Assembly: GCA_037127315.1 (NCBI GenBank)
Contig: JBBBDQ010001918.1
Coordinates: forward strand, 6,244,001 to 6,308,000
Source of the DNA: Ascarosepion bandense
Taxonomy: Eukaryota > Mollusca > Cephalopoda > Sepiida > Sepiidae
DNA length: 64,000 nt
Reading direction: 5' to 3'
Shown here in pieces: positions 8,851 to 19,440 of the stretch. The notes below the pieces were generated by a model. It ran no database searches. It saw only the letters and a list, made by a program, of their open reading frames with translations, and was not told where the DNA came from. Both the position numbers and the translations under genes were made by a program. Positions within the stretch are counted from its first letter, which is position 1, and every line of letters starts with the position of its first letter.

Positions 8851-9588
8851 CTAGAAGTATAGCCCGGCGTTGCTCCGGTGTAATGAAAGCTTTAAAACTA
8901 ATCCATAGTCTTGGAGCTCAGACTATTTGGACGTTGGTACGAAATACTAAAAAGCAATAGTTGTTTCCAATTAAAGCAAAACTGTAGACTGAAAGAAAAA
9001 TCAATGGGTGTAAGTCAAATTTTGATTTGCTGGTATCGATATCAAATAAGTTTTTTCGTCGTAAAGTGAATTTTGAAGGCTAAATAAGTCCTCTGAGTAT
9101 ATGGTATCATGGTTGAGACTAAGAACTACAATTATACCTACTTAGAGCCAAATGCGAAGCAAAAACTAAAATAAAAGGGCTGAAAAAAATACACATACAG
9201 GCAGATAAACAGACAGACACACAAAGATCTTGCCTTACATATATATATATATATATGTTTTTGATTTTATGCATTATGGTAAGAACTGAAACCTTCAAAT
9301 TTCTGAATATCGTTTTGTTATGTCTTTGTCTATGAGTGTCTCAAATTTGACTAAAATCGGAGCACTCCTTCTATAACTCGATTTTTTCGATTATCGATTT
9401 TCTATATTTATCTGGGTTACCTCGACACAAAACCAAGCAAAGAACACTCGCAGACACTTATAGTACAATTGTGTAAATTTTCAAGATAATCGGTTCAGCC
9501 GTTTCGGAGTCTATATGTAACAGACACACACACAGAGACACATACGCACACACATACACACACAGTTCCATTTATAAATAAGTTTAGA
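8851..9588 (-). mobile_element. non-autonomous Helitron
   Basis: On the minus strand it starts TCTAAACTTATTTATAAATG after an A and ends GCTATACTTCTAG before a T, the A^TC...CTAG^T insertion pattern of Helitrons. A short GC hairpin (CCGG..AGCAACG..CCGG) lies just before the CTAG, also typical. The interior includes CCGTTTCGG-type and ATCGATAATCGAAAA blocks shared with copies at 43436, 54029 and 58925. No Rep-helicase gene is present, so it would depend on an outside element. Confidence 0.8.
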
Positions 9589-9652
9589 TACACTGACAAA
9601 TGTATAGATAATGAAGACTATATGATTACCTTTATTTGACGAAGATTCTATC

Positions 9653-9654
<2 letters not shown>

Positions 9655-9702
<48 letters not shown>
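9655..9702. repeat. (TA)n microsatellite
   Basis: AT dinucleotide tract of about 48 bp. Confidence 0.95.
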
Positions 9703-9703
<1 letters not shown>

Positions 9704-9719
9704 CACATCTCTCAATATA

Positions 9720-9760
9720 GGCCTGATACATAGATTCCCAGGCCTGATACATAGATGGCG
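9720..9760 (+). repeat. short direct repeat upstream of mariner
   Basis: GGCCTGATACATAGAT occurs twice 21 bp apart (9720 and 9741). It may mark a slipped duplication at the mariner border. Confidence 0.6.
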
Positions 9761-9861
9761 CCATATGATTTTTATGAAGTACTAACCTTCAAAAAGCACG
9801 GATTATCAGTTTACAAATTACGGTTATTCAGGTGAACCTAGTGTCACAAATTTTCAAAACA

Positions 9862-10534
9862 ATGGAAAAATCTGAATTTTGTGTGTTGATAACACATTGC
9901 TTTCTAATGAGAAAATACTATTCAAGCAATCAAATGGCTTGATAAGTGTTATTCAGACACTGCTTCGTCGGAAACACCGGTTAATGGTGCTACAGACACA
10001 AATGATGCTGAACGCTCATATTGCTCCAAATCGGCAGTTTCCCCGGAAAACACACACACACACACACAAAAAAAATCCACAAACGTGTTTTGACCGATCG
10101 TAAATTGAAGTTGCATTAGATAGCAAAGGAGTTAAACATATCCGAAGGCAGTGTATTCATCATTTTGTATGAACATTTGTCAATGAGAAAGTTGTGTTCA
10201 AAGTGAGTGCTGTGTTTGCTCACAGTCGATCAAAAACAACAACGCCTCGAGGATTCAGAGCGTTGTTTGCAACTGTTTCAACGCAACAAGGAGTTTTTGC
10301 GTAAATTTATGACAATTCATTAAACATGGATCCACCACTACACCCCGGAGTTAGATCGACAGTCAGCTGAGTGGACAGCAGCAGGTGAAAGCAATGCAAA
10401 ACGACCAAAGACGCAAATATGAAGCAGACAAGGTTGGTCTCCGTATTTTGGGATGCGCAAGGTATTTTGTGCATCGATTACCTTGAGAAAGAAAGACACA
10501 TCAATGGTGAATATTATATAGCATTATATAAAAA
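9862..10534 (+). pseudogene. mariner transposase pseudogene
   Basis: The frame opens MEKSEFCVLITHCFL, like mariner transposases. In shifted frames it continues with a DRKLKL.EIA segment, TIH*TWIHHYTPELDRQSAEW, TAAGESNAKRPKTQI, and FWDAQGILCIDYLEK. These correspond to the N-terminal helix-turn-helix, the first catalytic aspartate region and the WDA.GI..IDYL block. At the normally conserved IDETW motif the aspartate codon reads CAT (10318-10320) and the glutamate codon is a stop (10321-10323). A (CA)n insertion breaks the frame near 10050. The C-terminal third runs into the (CTAT)n satellite and is missing. Confidence 0.85.
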
Positions 10535-10593
10535 ATGTGGGTGTATATAAGCAAGCATATTTGTTTACATCAGAATATTATCCCCCTTCTTTC

Positions 10594-10635
<42 letters not shown>

Positions 10636-10645
10636 ACAGCCTGTT

Positions 10646-10682
<37 letters not shown>

Positions 10683-10755
10683 ATGTCTGTCTCTATTTGA
10701 GTGTATATAAGCAAGTATATTTGTTTACATCAGAATATTATCCCCCTCTTTTCCG

Positions 10756-10805
<50 letters not shown>

Positions 10806-10814
10806 AACAGCCTG

Positions 10815-10876
<62 letters not shown>

Positions 10877-10890
10877 ACAGCCTGTTTCTT

Positions 10891-10944
<54 letters not shown>

Positions 10945-10963
10945 CTATTTCTTTCAGCCTGTT

Positions 10964-11013
<50 letters not shown>

Positions 11014-11072
11014 CCTATGTAGGTGTATATAAGCAAGCATATTTGTTTACATCAGAATATTATCCCCACTCT

Positions 11073-11145
<73 letters not shown>

Positions 11146-11159
11146 ACAACCTGTTTCTC

Positions 11160-11230
<71 letters not shown>

Positions 11231-11293
11231 CCCTATGTGAGTGTATATAAGCAAGTATATTTGTTTACATCAGAATATTATCCCCCCTCTTAC

Positions 11294-11348
<55 letters not shown>

Positions 11349-11400
11349 GTCTCTATTTGAGTGAATATAAGCAAGTATATTTGTTTCCATCTGAATATTA
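10535..11400. repeat. composite (CTAT)n satellite with a repeated cassette of about 55 bp
   Basis: Blocks of CTAT tetranucleotides alternate with a cassette GTGTATATAAGCAAGTATAT followed by TTGTTTACATCAGAATATTA, near 10535, 10695, 11020, 11238 and 11358. A shorter linker CACAGCCTGTTTCT recurs inside the CTAT blocks. Frames reading SIYLSIYL are artefacts of the tetranucleotide. A further copy lies at 13932-14150. Confidence 0.92.
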
Positions 11401-11600
11401 TCTCCACCCCCCTCAGTCTCTTCCATGGTTGCCTCCCCATCCTTACTCTCGCCTCGATCCTTTTTTTTTTCTTTTGTCTCTGGTGTTATTTTTCGCTCTC
11501 GGTTCCTCTTCTCTCGACCATCTCTTTTTTCTTTCGTCACGTCACGCGACATTTTTTCATCTTAAACTTGTCCCGCCTTCCACCCCCGCTTCACTTTTTA
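11401..11600. other. pyrimidine-rich stretch
   Basis: C+T-rich on the plus strand (CTCAGTCTCTTCCATG, then T runs). No gene is supported. The start (CAGTCTCTYCCATGRTT) recurs at 14153, so it belongs to the end of the CTAT composite family. Confidence 0.5.
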
Positions 11601-11739
11601 AACATTTTAAATATTTAAAATGCTTTCGTTTCTAATCCATCGTCTTAAGAGGGGAAAAGAAACATGTCATATCTTGAGTCACCACCAAATTTTGTTTCCA
11701 CGTCACCAAAATTATCTTCGTCTATTTGTAGCTTTTATT

Positions 11740-11870
11740 TTAATATCTGTAGCGTTGACAGAGAAGCAAATCCTAAAAGATCTAGAATTCTTATTAACCG
11801 TCACAATCTTAACAACATTAAATATGCAGACACAGAAAGGAATCTACAAACATTCTGACGGAAGGGAGTA
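11740..11870 (+). pseudogene. LINE-A reverse transcriptase fragment
   Basis: Overlapping frames give EAILKDLEF and INRHNLNNIKYADTERNLQT. This is the LINE-A region N.LNNIRYADDTALIADTE.KLQ around the catalytic YADD box. Here the DDTALIA part has been deleted, removing the active site. It is surrounded by unrecognised AT-rich DNA. Confidence 0.6.
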
Positions 11871-12950
11871 ATGGAAGAACTAAACGTCCATTTAAAAAAA
11901 ATAGAATATACGGTTATCAGTGAAAGAAACAGAAACAACATGTGAATTATAAATTGCTGACACCAAAATAAATATTAAACATAACTTTAAATATATAGGA
12001 AGTATTTTCGTAGAATTAGGGAGATGCCTAATGTTTATCAAATTGGCCTTGTGACAAACATAACCAGACTCCCTACAACTTACAGGTTTTATCGGAATCA
12101 TCAGAAGTTTGTCAGAAGGTGGGTTTTGTTGAAAAATAACAGTATACCTTTTGTATGTTTAAATATAAATCTATTAATAAAAAATAACATGAATTGGTAG
12201 ACGTTAAATGTTCAATGAGAAACAGTATTAAGAAGTTAAAGGTATCAAGTGTTCGTAGTAGTAACTTGTGTGTCTGCATGTATGAGCGTTATCGTTGGGT
12301 AGGAATGCCTTTGAAGTTATCGCCCAGTCTTAAAAGAATCTGTTCGGTTGTCAAGTATAAGAAAAGGCAGACAGGTGAACGGTATAGAGAAAGACGAGAG
12401 ATAATAATAGCGATCGCTTGACGTTTGTCAAGGGACGTGTTAATTACGTTTGTCTCCTTTCCCTCTGCAGACAGGCGAATTTGCTCCGTCTTTTATTTCG
12501 TTTCTGGGGATCGAAAAGGTCATTTGGGAATTCACTCCCGGGTGTGATTCTGGACTTTCCATTGGATGACAAACAAACTTCGCGTCGGCTAGCGAAAAGG
12601 GTCCGTAAAATATTTTGTTTCTGATAATTCATGATTATTTGAATTTTGCCTTCAGATGTTTCCTAGTCGAAAAACATTTTGCATCGAGGTGTGAAATTTC
12701 ACGAGTTTTGTTTTGGATTTGCTTTTGCGTGTGTACTATGCAAGATTTTGTAAATTTGAGTAAATTCGTTTATTTCTAAGAAAATTCATTAGTCAGTGCT
12801 TAGCATTTGAATTTTAAATCTAGATCTTGTTTTGTTCACTACATTCTAACAGTGGATAAAAAGAAATATGAAAAACGCCTTACAAAAGCCAGCCAAGGTA
12901 TTAAGAAAATTGAAAATTCTGTTATATACAAATAAAAGTGTCCTGGACTT
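11871..12950. other. no repeat recognised; one higher-GC stretch at 12420-12640
   Basis: Mostly AT-rich. Within it, TTGTCTCCTTTCCCTCTGCAG ending near 12472 looks like a polypyrimidine tract plus AG splice acceptor. It opens into a 68-codon plus-strand frame (12418-12624) of better base balance. I do not recognise the peptide and no donor site or second exon is evident, so I do not call a gene. Confidence 0.35.
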
Positions 12951-12952
12951 GT

Positions 12953-13260
12953 ATGTCTGTTGTGCTGCAGTGGATATCGAATCGGAATCAGAAACCGAAG
13001 AGCTGGGTTCAAAATTTCTCTCTCTCTCTCTCTCTGGTGACCGATTGGGAATACCAGGCGCTGTAAGCGTTCAGTGACGGATGTGCCTTTTGGTGCAGTA
13101 TGTGTCGGCTTGGAAGCAGAAATCGGTGAGCCGAGTTCGAATTCCAGTTGAGTACCCTGCATTCACTTAAGCACTAGTACACTTGGGAAAGATATTAATC
13201 CGTCACTTCCCTCCAGTTATGGGTTAAATAACGGGATAGGGTCTGGAGGCAACCAATCTA
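12953..13260 (+). mobile_element. SINE-A with tandem heads: tRNA, (CT)n, 5S end, tRNA
   Basis: A first SINE-A head (12953-13012, GCAGTGGATATCGAATCGG) stops at (CT)n. Then 13036-13069 reads GGTGACCGATTGGGAATACC and AGGCGCTGTAAGCG, the 3' end of 5S rRNA. After AGTGACGGATGTG a second tRNA head (about 13083-13160) leads into the usual SINE-A body, which decays after about 13230. The 5S-to-tRNA junction is the same as at 31545-31560. Confidence 0.75.
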
Positions 13261-13431
13261 GTGTTGGTGTCACAATAAAAACAACCTTGGTAGCCCTGGC
13301 GAAGCATCAAGTATTCAGCTATTTGACAAGATTATGAATTTCGCTACAAATTGCGCCAGGGTTCTAAATGCACAGAAAATACTGGAGGGGTGTTGTAGGT
13401 TCTATCTCGGCCAAGGCCGCAAAGAGAGTAA

Positions 13432-13650
13432 AAGAGAGTACGCACAATTACCCTTGGGAAAGATATTAATTCGGCTATTTTTCCTCCAGCTATGGACAGT
13501 TTCAATACAGCAGGAGAGATTAAATACTACAGACTTGGTTGGCAACCAGTCTACCGAAAAAGCAACCTACAGTGGGAAAATGTTCTGCCCGATTAGTCTT
13601 GAAAGACACATAATCGCCCAAACGTGTATCACGTATGGCACTTAATTGAT
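13432..13650 (+). mobile_element. SINE-A body without a tRNA head
   Basis: Starts in TACGCACAATTACCCTTGGG, continues through GGCAACCAGTCTACCG and ends CGTATGGCACTTAATTGATT. It has about one difference in ten from the better copies. Confidence 0.75.
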
Positions 13651-13719
13651 TTATATAATAGCAGTTCTCCCTGTGACAATGAATGTTAAACAATCTCAAA
13701 AAAAAAAGAGATAGAAATG

Positions 13720-13930
13720 CCGTTCTACAGAAGTATGCTGAGAATATTTTCGGCTAAAAATGTGAACAAAATGACAATTATACTTGACATCAGAAAGGTA
13801 CTGTCGAAATGTTTAGGATGCATAATGTGAAAAGACGGTTTGGAGAATTTAACACTTACAAGACATATGGTATGTAAAAGGAACAGAGAAAAGCAGTATG
13901 TCACCTACCTAACGAGCTTGTGTAATTAAA
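13720..13930 (+). pseudogene. LINE-A C-terminal fragment
   Basis: Translates in pieces to MPFYRSMLRIFSAKNVNKM and then a degenerate LSKCLGCIM.KDGLENLTLT stretch. These parallel FYRRMLRISWTEHVSNEE, FLGHAMRKE and ENLILT of LINE-A. It has many stops and shifts. Confidence 0.6.
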
Positions 13931-13931
13931 T

Positions 13932-13965
13932 GTTGACATCAGAATATTATCTCCTCCTCTTTCTA

Positions 13966-14013
<48 letters not shown>

Positions 14014-14026
14014 ACATTCTGTTTGC

Positions 14027-14084
<58 letters not shown>

Positions 14085-14150
14085 CTATCTATCCCAATGT
14101 GAGAGCATATAAGCAAGTATATTCGTTTGCATCAGAATATTATCTCTCCC
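13932..14150. repeat. (CTAT)n composite satellite, second locus
   Basis: ACATCAGAATATTATCTCCT is followed by (CTAT)n, then CACATTCTGTTTGCAT and more (CTAT)n. It ends with GAGAGCATATAAGCAAGTAT plus the ACATCAGAATATTATC-type cassette. Same architecture as 10535-11400. Confidence 0.9.
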
Positions 14151-14194
14151 CTCAGTCTCTCCCATGATTACCTCCCCATCCTTACTCTCCCCTC

Positions 14195-14350
14195 GAGAAA
14201 CTACGGGAACTCCAGCAGAAGGTAGTAAATGAAAGCGAGAAGAAATGACTAAATGCCATCTATAAGAATATAGCATGTATGGCTGTTAGCTCAGTGCAAA
14301 GATGTAAATGTATAGGAACTGTTTTAACAAAGGATGGATATACCCCAGTG
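14195..14350 (+). pseudogene. LINE-A fragment after the RT active site
   Basis: Frames give LQQKVVNESEKK and CMAVS, matching LINE-A LLDKVVKESEKKGL...ECMVVS. It is a short decayed piece. Confidence 0.5.
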
Positions 14351-14600
14351 GATACCAAACGGTGCAGCGCATCTCAGTGGTGTGGTATGCTTCATAAGTT
14401 CGTCGGATCAGGATAGCAAGTGAGGCGTTATGATTAAAACAAAATCAAGGATTTAGAAATAGTTTTTTTTTCATTATTATGCCAAAAATAAATATGAATT
14501 CAAAATTTAAAATATCATCATGGATTTCTTGCAATTGCATAGATGAATACCAGTATAAATAGATATAAATAATTAATGACCAAATATAAACAAATATAGT
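14351..14600. other. no recognised feature
   Basis: AT-rich spacer between LINE-A pieces. Nothing distinctive is seen. Confidence 0.4.
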
Positions 14601-15290
14601 AACTCTTCTTCTATGTGCTCTGTCCTTTCAGGACGTAGGCGATCATGGTTCTCCACATCTCCCTATCCCTGGTGGCTCTTAGTATTTTTTCTTCTGTTAC
14701 ACCTCGCAACCATCGTTCCGTCATCCACCTTATCAGGCCCTTCAAATATGTTATCCGCTGCCTTCCTCTGTTTCGTTTTCCTTCTATCTGGTCTGTCAGT
14801 ATCAGGTTCTCGAAGTCCTCCTTCCTCATTGCATGTCCCAGGAACTTCAGTTGTCTCTTCCTGATGCTCACTATTAATTTCCTTTTTGTTGCCATTCTTT
14901 CCAACACTTCCTCGTTGCTCGCATGCTCGGTCTATGATATCCACAGCATCCTTCTGTTCAAACACATTTCCGCTGCTTCAAGTTTTTTCCTCTTTTTGAT
15001 GATATTGTCCAGCATTCACTGCCGTATTGAAGAACCGACATCACATAGCAATCTAGCACTCTCTTCTTTGTTTCTGGGGAAATTTTCCTGTGTATTAGTA
15101 CTTTACTCAGCTTCTGGAACGCGTCCTTTGCCATGCCAATTCGCCTTCGGATCTCTGTGTCGTCCTTTCAATCTCCTGTTAGAAGACTTCCCAGGTATTT
15201 AAATTTTTATAGTTGCTTGATTCTGATTCCCCCACCTGTATTTGGCATTTTGGGTTGCTCTTTTTGCTGATACCTAGGGTCCTCAGATAC
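14601..15290 (-). pseudogene. LINE-A ORF2 C-terminal part with 3' end
   Basis: The minus-strand frame 14907-14611 encodes MLERMATKRKLIVSIRKRQL then KFLGHAMRKEDFENLILTDQ and ends AYVLKGQST. Upstream, broken frames give EIRRRIGMAKDAFQKLSKVL, RKISPETKKRVLDCYVMSVL and QYGSECWTISS. This is the tail of a non-LTR retrotransposon polyprotein, downstream of the reverse transcriptase, where the chain binds or processes RNA. It is the best preserved LINE-A C-terminus here, with a shift near 14910. The 3' end GCACATAGAAGAAGA is shared by other copies. Confidence 0.8.
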
Positions 15291-15462
15291 AAGGAGAGAG
15301 TTACCCATGTCAATATTCGAATCTGGGGTTATCTCCCTTTAAACATCTGCTTATATCTTTTCATTTTTAAATGTACTTTTCATCACATAAATTTGGTGAG
15401 GGGGATACAAAGATTCATTCCATAAATGCTGTCCAGATAGAAAAAAAGGTTTTGAATTCATT

Positions 15463-15550
15463 GATATTCTTCTTCTATGTGCCCTGTCCCTTCAGTACGT
15501 AGGCGATCATGGTTTTCCACGTCTCTCTATCCCTGGTAGTTCTTACCACG
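15463..15550 (-). mobile_element. LINE-A 3' terminal fragment
   Basis: CTTCTTCTATGTGCCCTGTC plus GTACGTAGGCGATCATGG is the reverse complement of the LINE-A end (...MIAYVLKG...). Only about 85 bp remain. Confidence 0.7.
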
Positions 15551-15624
15551 CCTTTCTTGTTATACCACCAAAACGCCGCTCAGCCATACGCTAGCTCAAG
15601 CCTATAAATCTAGAATATAATTGT

Positions 15625-15720
15625 ATAGAAACTAGCATGGTCACAAAATGAAGGATAGGTTTATATATTGATTATAACATAGATTTGATCCCCCACTTTA
15701 TATCCACATTACAATTTCTT
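15625..15720. repeat. A2 linker-like fragment
   Basis: GGTCACAAAATGAAGGATAGG, an AT spacer, then GATCCCCCACTTTAT: the hairpin-forming linker of dimeric SINE-A, here without SINE bodies. Confidence 0.5.
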
Positions 15721-15740
15721 ATAAACAGTTGGCATATATC

Positions 15741-17830
15741 TTCTTCTATGTGCCCTGTCCCTTCAGGACGTAAGCGATTATTACTTCCACGTCTTCCTAT
15801 CCCTGGTGGCTTTTAGAACGTCTTCTGTTACACCATGCAACCCTCATTCCATCATCCACCTGATTAAGTCATTCAAATATGTTATCCGTTGCTTTCCTCT
15901 GTCTCTTTTTCCTTCTATCTGGCCTGTTAGTATCAGGTTCTCCAAGCTCTCGTTCCTCATTGCATGTCCCAAGAACTTCGGTTGTCTCTTCCTGGTGCTC
16001 AGTATTAATATCCTTTTCGTTTCCATCATTTTTAAGACTTCATCACTGCTCACATACTCGATCCATGATATCCGCAGCATCCTTCTCTAGAACCACATTT
16101 CACTTGCTTCTATCTTTTCCTGATGCTCAGTATTATTTTCCTTTTCGTTTCCATCATTTCCAAAACCTCATCATTGCTCACATGCTCGATCCATGATATT
16201 CGCAGCATCCTTCTCTAGAACCACATTTCACTTGCTTCTATCTTTTCCTGATGCTCAGTATTATTTTCCTTTTCGTTTCCATCATTTCCAAAACCTCATC
16301 ATTGCTCACATGCTCGATCCATGATATCTGCAGCATCCTTCTCTAGAACCACATTTCACTTGCTTCTATCTTTTCCTGATGCTCAGTATTATTTTCCTTT
16401 TCGTTTCCATCATTTCCAAAACCTCATCATTGCTCACATGCTCGATCCATGATATTCGCAGCATCCTTCTCTACAACCACATTTCACTTGCTTCTGTCTT
16501 TCCTGATGCTCAGTATTATTTTCCTTTTCGTTTCCATCATTTCCAAAACCTCATCATTGCTCACATGCTCGATCCATGATATTCGCAGCATCCTTCTCTA
16601 GAACCACATTTCACTTGCTTCTGTCTTTCCTGATGCTCAGTATTATTTTCCTTTTCGTTTCCATCATTTCCAAAACCTCATCATTGCTCACATGCTCGAT
16701 CCATGATATTCGCAGCATCCTTCTCTACAACCACATTTCACTTGCTTCTATCTTTTCCTGATGCTCAGTATTATTTTCCTTTTCGTTTCCATCATTTCCA
16801 AAACCTCATCATTGCTCACATGCTCGATCCATGATATCCGCAGCATCCTTCTCTAGAACCACATTTCACTTGCTTCTATCTTTTCCTGATGCTCAGTATT
16901 ATTTTCCTTTTCGTTTCCATCATTTCCAAAACCTCATCATTGCTCACATGCTCGATCCATGATATTCGCAGCATCCTTCTCTAGAACCACATTTCACTTG
17001 CTTCTGTCTTTTCCTGATGCTCAGTATTATTTTCCTTTTCGTTTCCATCATTTCCAAAACCTCATCATTGCTCACATGCTCGATCCATGATATTCGCAGC
17101 ATCCTTCTCTACAACCACATTTCACTTGCTTCTGTCTTTCCTGATGCTCAGTATTATTTTCCTTTTCGTTTCCATCATTTCCAAAACCTCATCATTGCTC
17201 ACATGCTCGATCCATGATATTCGCAGCATCCTTCTCTAGAACCACATTTCACTTGCTTCTGTCTTTCCTGATGCTCAGTATTATTTTCCTTTTCGTTTCC
17301 ATCATTTCCAAAACCTCATCATTGCTCACATGCTCGATCCATGATATTCGCAGCATCCTTCTCTAGAACCACATTTCACTTGCTTCTGTCTTTCCTGATG
17401 CTCAGTATTATTTTCCTTTTCGTTTCCATCATTTCCAAAACCTCATCATTGCTCACATGCTCGATCCATGATATTCGCAGCATCCTTCTCTACAACCACA
17501 TTTCTCTTGCTTCTGTCTTTCCTGATGCTCAGTATTATTTTCCTTTTCGTTTCCATCATTTCCAAAACCTCATCATTGCACACATGCTCGGTCCATGATA
17601 TTCGCAGCATCCTTCTGTAGAACCACATTTCAATTGCTTCAAGTTTTTCCTTCATCTTTGATGGTATTGTCCAGCATTCAATGCCATATTGAAGAACGGA
17701 CAACAAATAGCAATCCAATACTCTCTTCTTTGTTTCTAGCGAAATTGTCCTGTTTATTTATACCTTACTCAAATTCTGGAATGCTTCCTTCACCATGCCA
17801 ATTTGCTTTCGGATATACGTCACCGAAATT
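15741..17830 (-). pseudogene. LINE-A ORF2 copy containing a tandem array of its own coding sequence
   Basis: The right (5') part on the minus strand reads RKQIGMVKEAFQNLSKV, ISLETKKRVLDCYLLSVLQY and GIECWTIPSKMKEKLEAIEM (frame 17718-17446). The left (3') part reads MLRISWIEHVSSDEVLKMME and KFLGHAMRNESLENLILTGQ (16080-15844) and runs to the 3' end at 15741. Between them the FYRRMLRISW...LSIRK segment is repeated about 13 times (15993-17650). Without the array this would be an ordinary truncated LINE-A copy. Confidence 0.85.
15993..17650 (-). repeat. 127/128-bp satellite from LINE-A ORF2, about 13 units
   Basis: Unit starts (TG.TGCTCAGTATTA) lie at 15993, 16121, 16249, 16377, 16504, 16631, 16759, 16887, 17015, 17142, 17269, 17396 and 17523. 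Periods are 127 or 128 bp, the difference being one T in CTATCTTTTCC versus CTGTCTTTCC. A second marker, TCTAGAACC versus TCTACAACC, alternates between units. The block 16249-16886 corresponds to 16887-17522 (638-bp offset, five units), a higher-order repeat. Each unit encodes IEASEMWF*RRMLRIS through KRKIILSIRK. Confidence 0.92.
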
Positions 17831-17869
17831 CGAATTCATATTCAGATAGGAAAATATGCCTTCTCAAAG

Positions 17870-18385
17870 AAAACAAACTATTAAGAAATAAAAAATGTCA
17901 TTGGAAACAAAGCAAAGAGTATTTAACTGCTATGTAACATCATGACTTCCATATGGCTGTGAATGCTAGATAATCTGATCGAAAATAGCGAAGAAAAATT
18001 CCTCAGAAGGATGCTGAAGATATCATTGATTGAAGATGTAAAGAACGACAAAGTTGTTTTTTTTAAAGAAAAATGGAAATAAAAATTACACTAAAATATT
18101 TCATCCGAAAGAGACGGTTGAATTTTCTAGGGTACAAAATGAGGAAAAAGAGCTTGGAAAATTTGATACTCACAGAACATAATGAATATAAGAGGGATAG
18201 AGTAAAGCAGCAAATAACCTACCTCACGAGCAAGTTTAAATCGTTGGTAGACAGGGATTAGGAGAGAATTCAAAATGGCAATATTTACTATGGGCTACAA
18301 AGGACAGAAAATTGTGGAGACCCACCATCAATCACAGGGAGGAGCAAGGCAGAAAAATGATGAAGATGACGACGATTGATAAATA
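17870..18385 (+). pseudogene. LINE-A C-terminal fragment, duplicate 1
   Basis: Contains SLETKQRVFNCYVTS, FLRRMLKISLIEDVKNDKV, a frame 18073-18261 reading FIRKRRLNFLGYKMRKKSLE and NLILTEHNEYKRDRVK, and an end near GGGCTACAAAGGACAGAAAA. Stops and a T-run break it. Nearly the same sequence recurs at 19440-19910. Confidence 0.75.
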
Positions 18386-19440
18386 ACATTGCGATAGCGT
18401 ATAACAATTTCGAAATCGTTAGCTTAGCAAAATTTCTTCAAACTTTGCTGTCAGACTTGATGCTGACTTTGCGATTTCCGGCAAAGAGCAAATGAAACAT
18501 TAACCTTTCCTAAGATCTGAGAATTATCGTAAATATTAACAAAAGACAAAGAGCTTTCCGTGGTTTTCCTAAAGCCGTTTGACCAGAAGCCATCAAATAT
18601 GTCACAAGGGACTTAGGTATCGTCGTAAAGGTCATTGCAAAGGTGAATGTGGATTGGACATTCCCGGGTCGAATTTGGTCCGTCATCAACGTGCTTTATG
18701 CATTTTGTGATTGTCGTTGTAAAATCTGGTATAAAGTTGACGTGGAATCGTAACGAGAACATTCTTAGATAACGGTAATGGTCATTCTGAGATTAGACGT
18801 TTCCTTATAAGGAAACATTCGACATTCATTGATTGAAAAGTTAGACCTCATGTCGGTTGGAATTTATAAGAGCTTTTTCAGGAAAAGGTTCGTCAAGTCT
18901 ATTAACTTTTACGCTAGTATTGCTGGAGATTTATATCCTAGCTTTTTGTTCGAAGTCGTGTGGTAGTCAACTGTTATGGTGCTCTATCTATAGGAATAGA
19001 CTCTTCCTCCGTCAATATAATACTACCTGTGTGGTTGAGCTCTCTACACTTTCAAGTTGTTATGATTAATGAGCTTTAATCCGTTTTTAATGAACGACCT
19101 GGAAAATAAAACAATATTTAGAGTCGATAGTTTAGAGCAAGAATGTTCAAAAATTTTTTTTAGAGAGATCCGCATTTGATGAGAGGATCAGCCATTCGAG
19201 GATCAGCCTTTCCGCTTGCCATTCCTTGGATCATTAAAGTTAAATGAAAATTAATTATCTTTTATTGCCCATGGTATATTTTCTTTTCTTCACATGGATG
19301 ACAAATAAATTTAAACGGGTTTTATCAAAATCACCCACTTGTCATCTATAAAACCCATATAAGACGAAGTAAAATATGTCTGAGAAAAAATAATTTCCAA
19401 GCAGCTACAATATATCTCAGGTTAATATTAAACATTAGAT
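18386..19440. other. no recognised feature
   Basis: Mixed sequence between the two LINE-A duplicates. A 70-codon plus-strand frame (18857-19069) has no domain that I recognise. Confidence 0.4.

Noticed and set aside
10535..11635. Open frames of 75-179 codons reading SIYLSIYL repeats
   Set aside because: The frames exist because CTAT tetranucleotides contain no stops in some frames; three frames and two loci show the same thing. No start context or other domain supports a protein.
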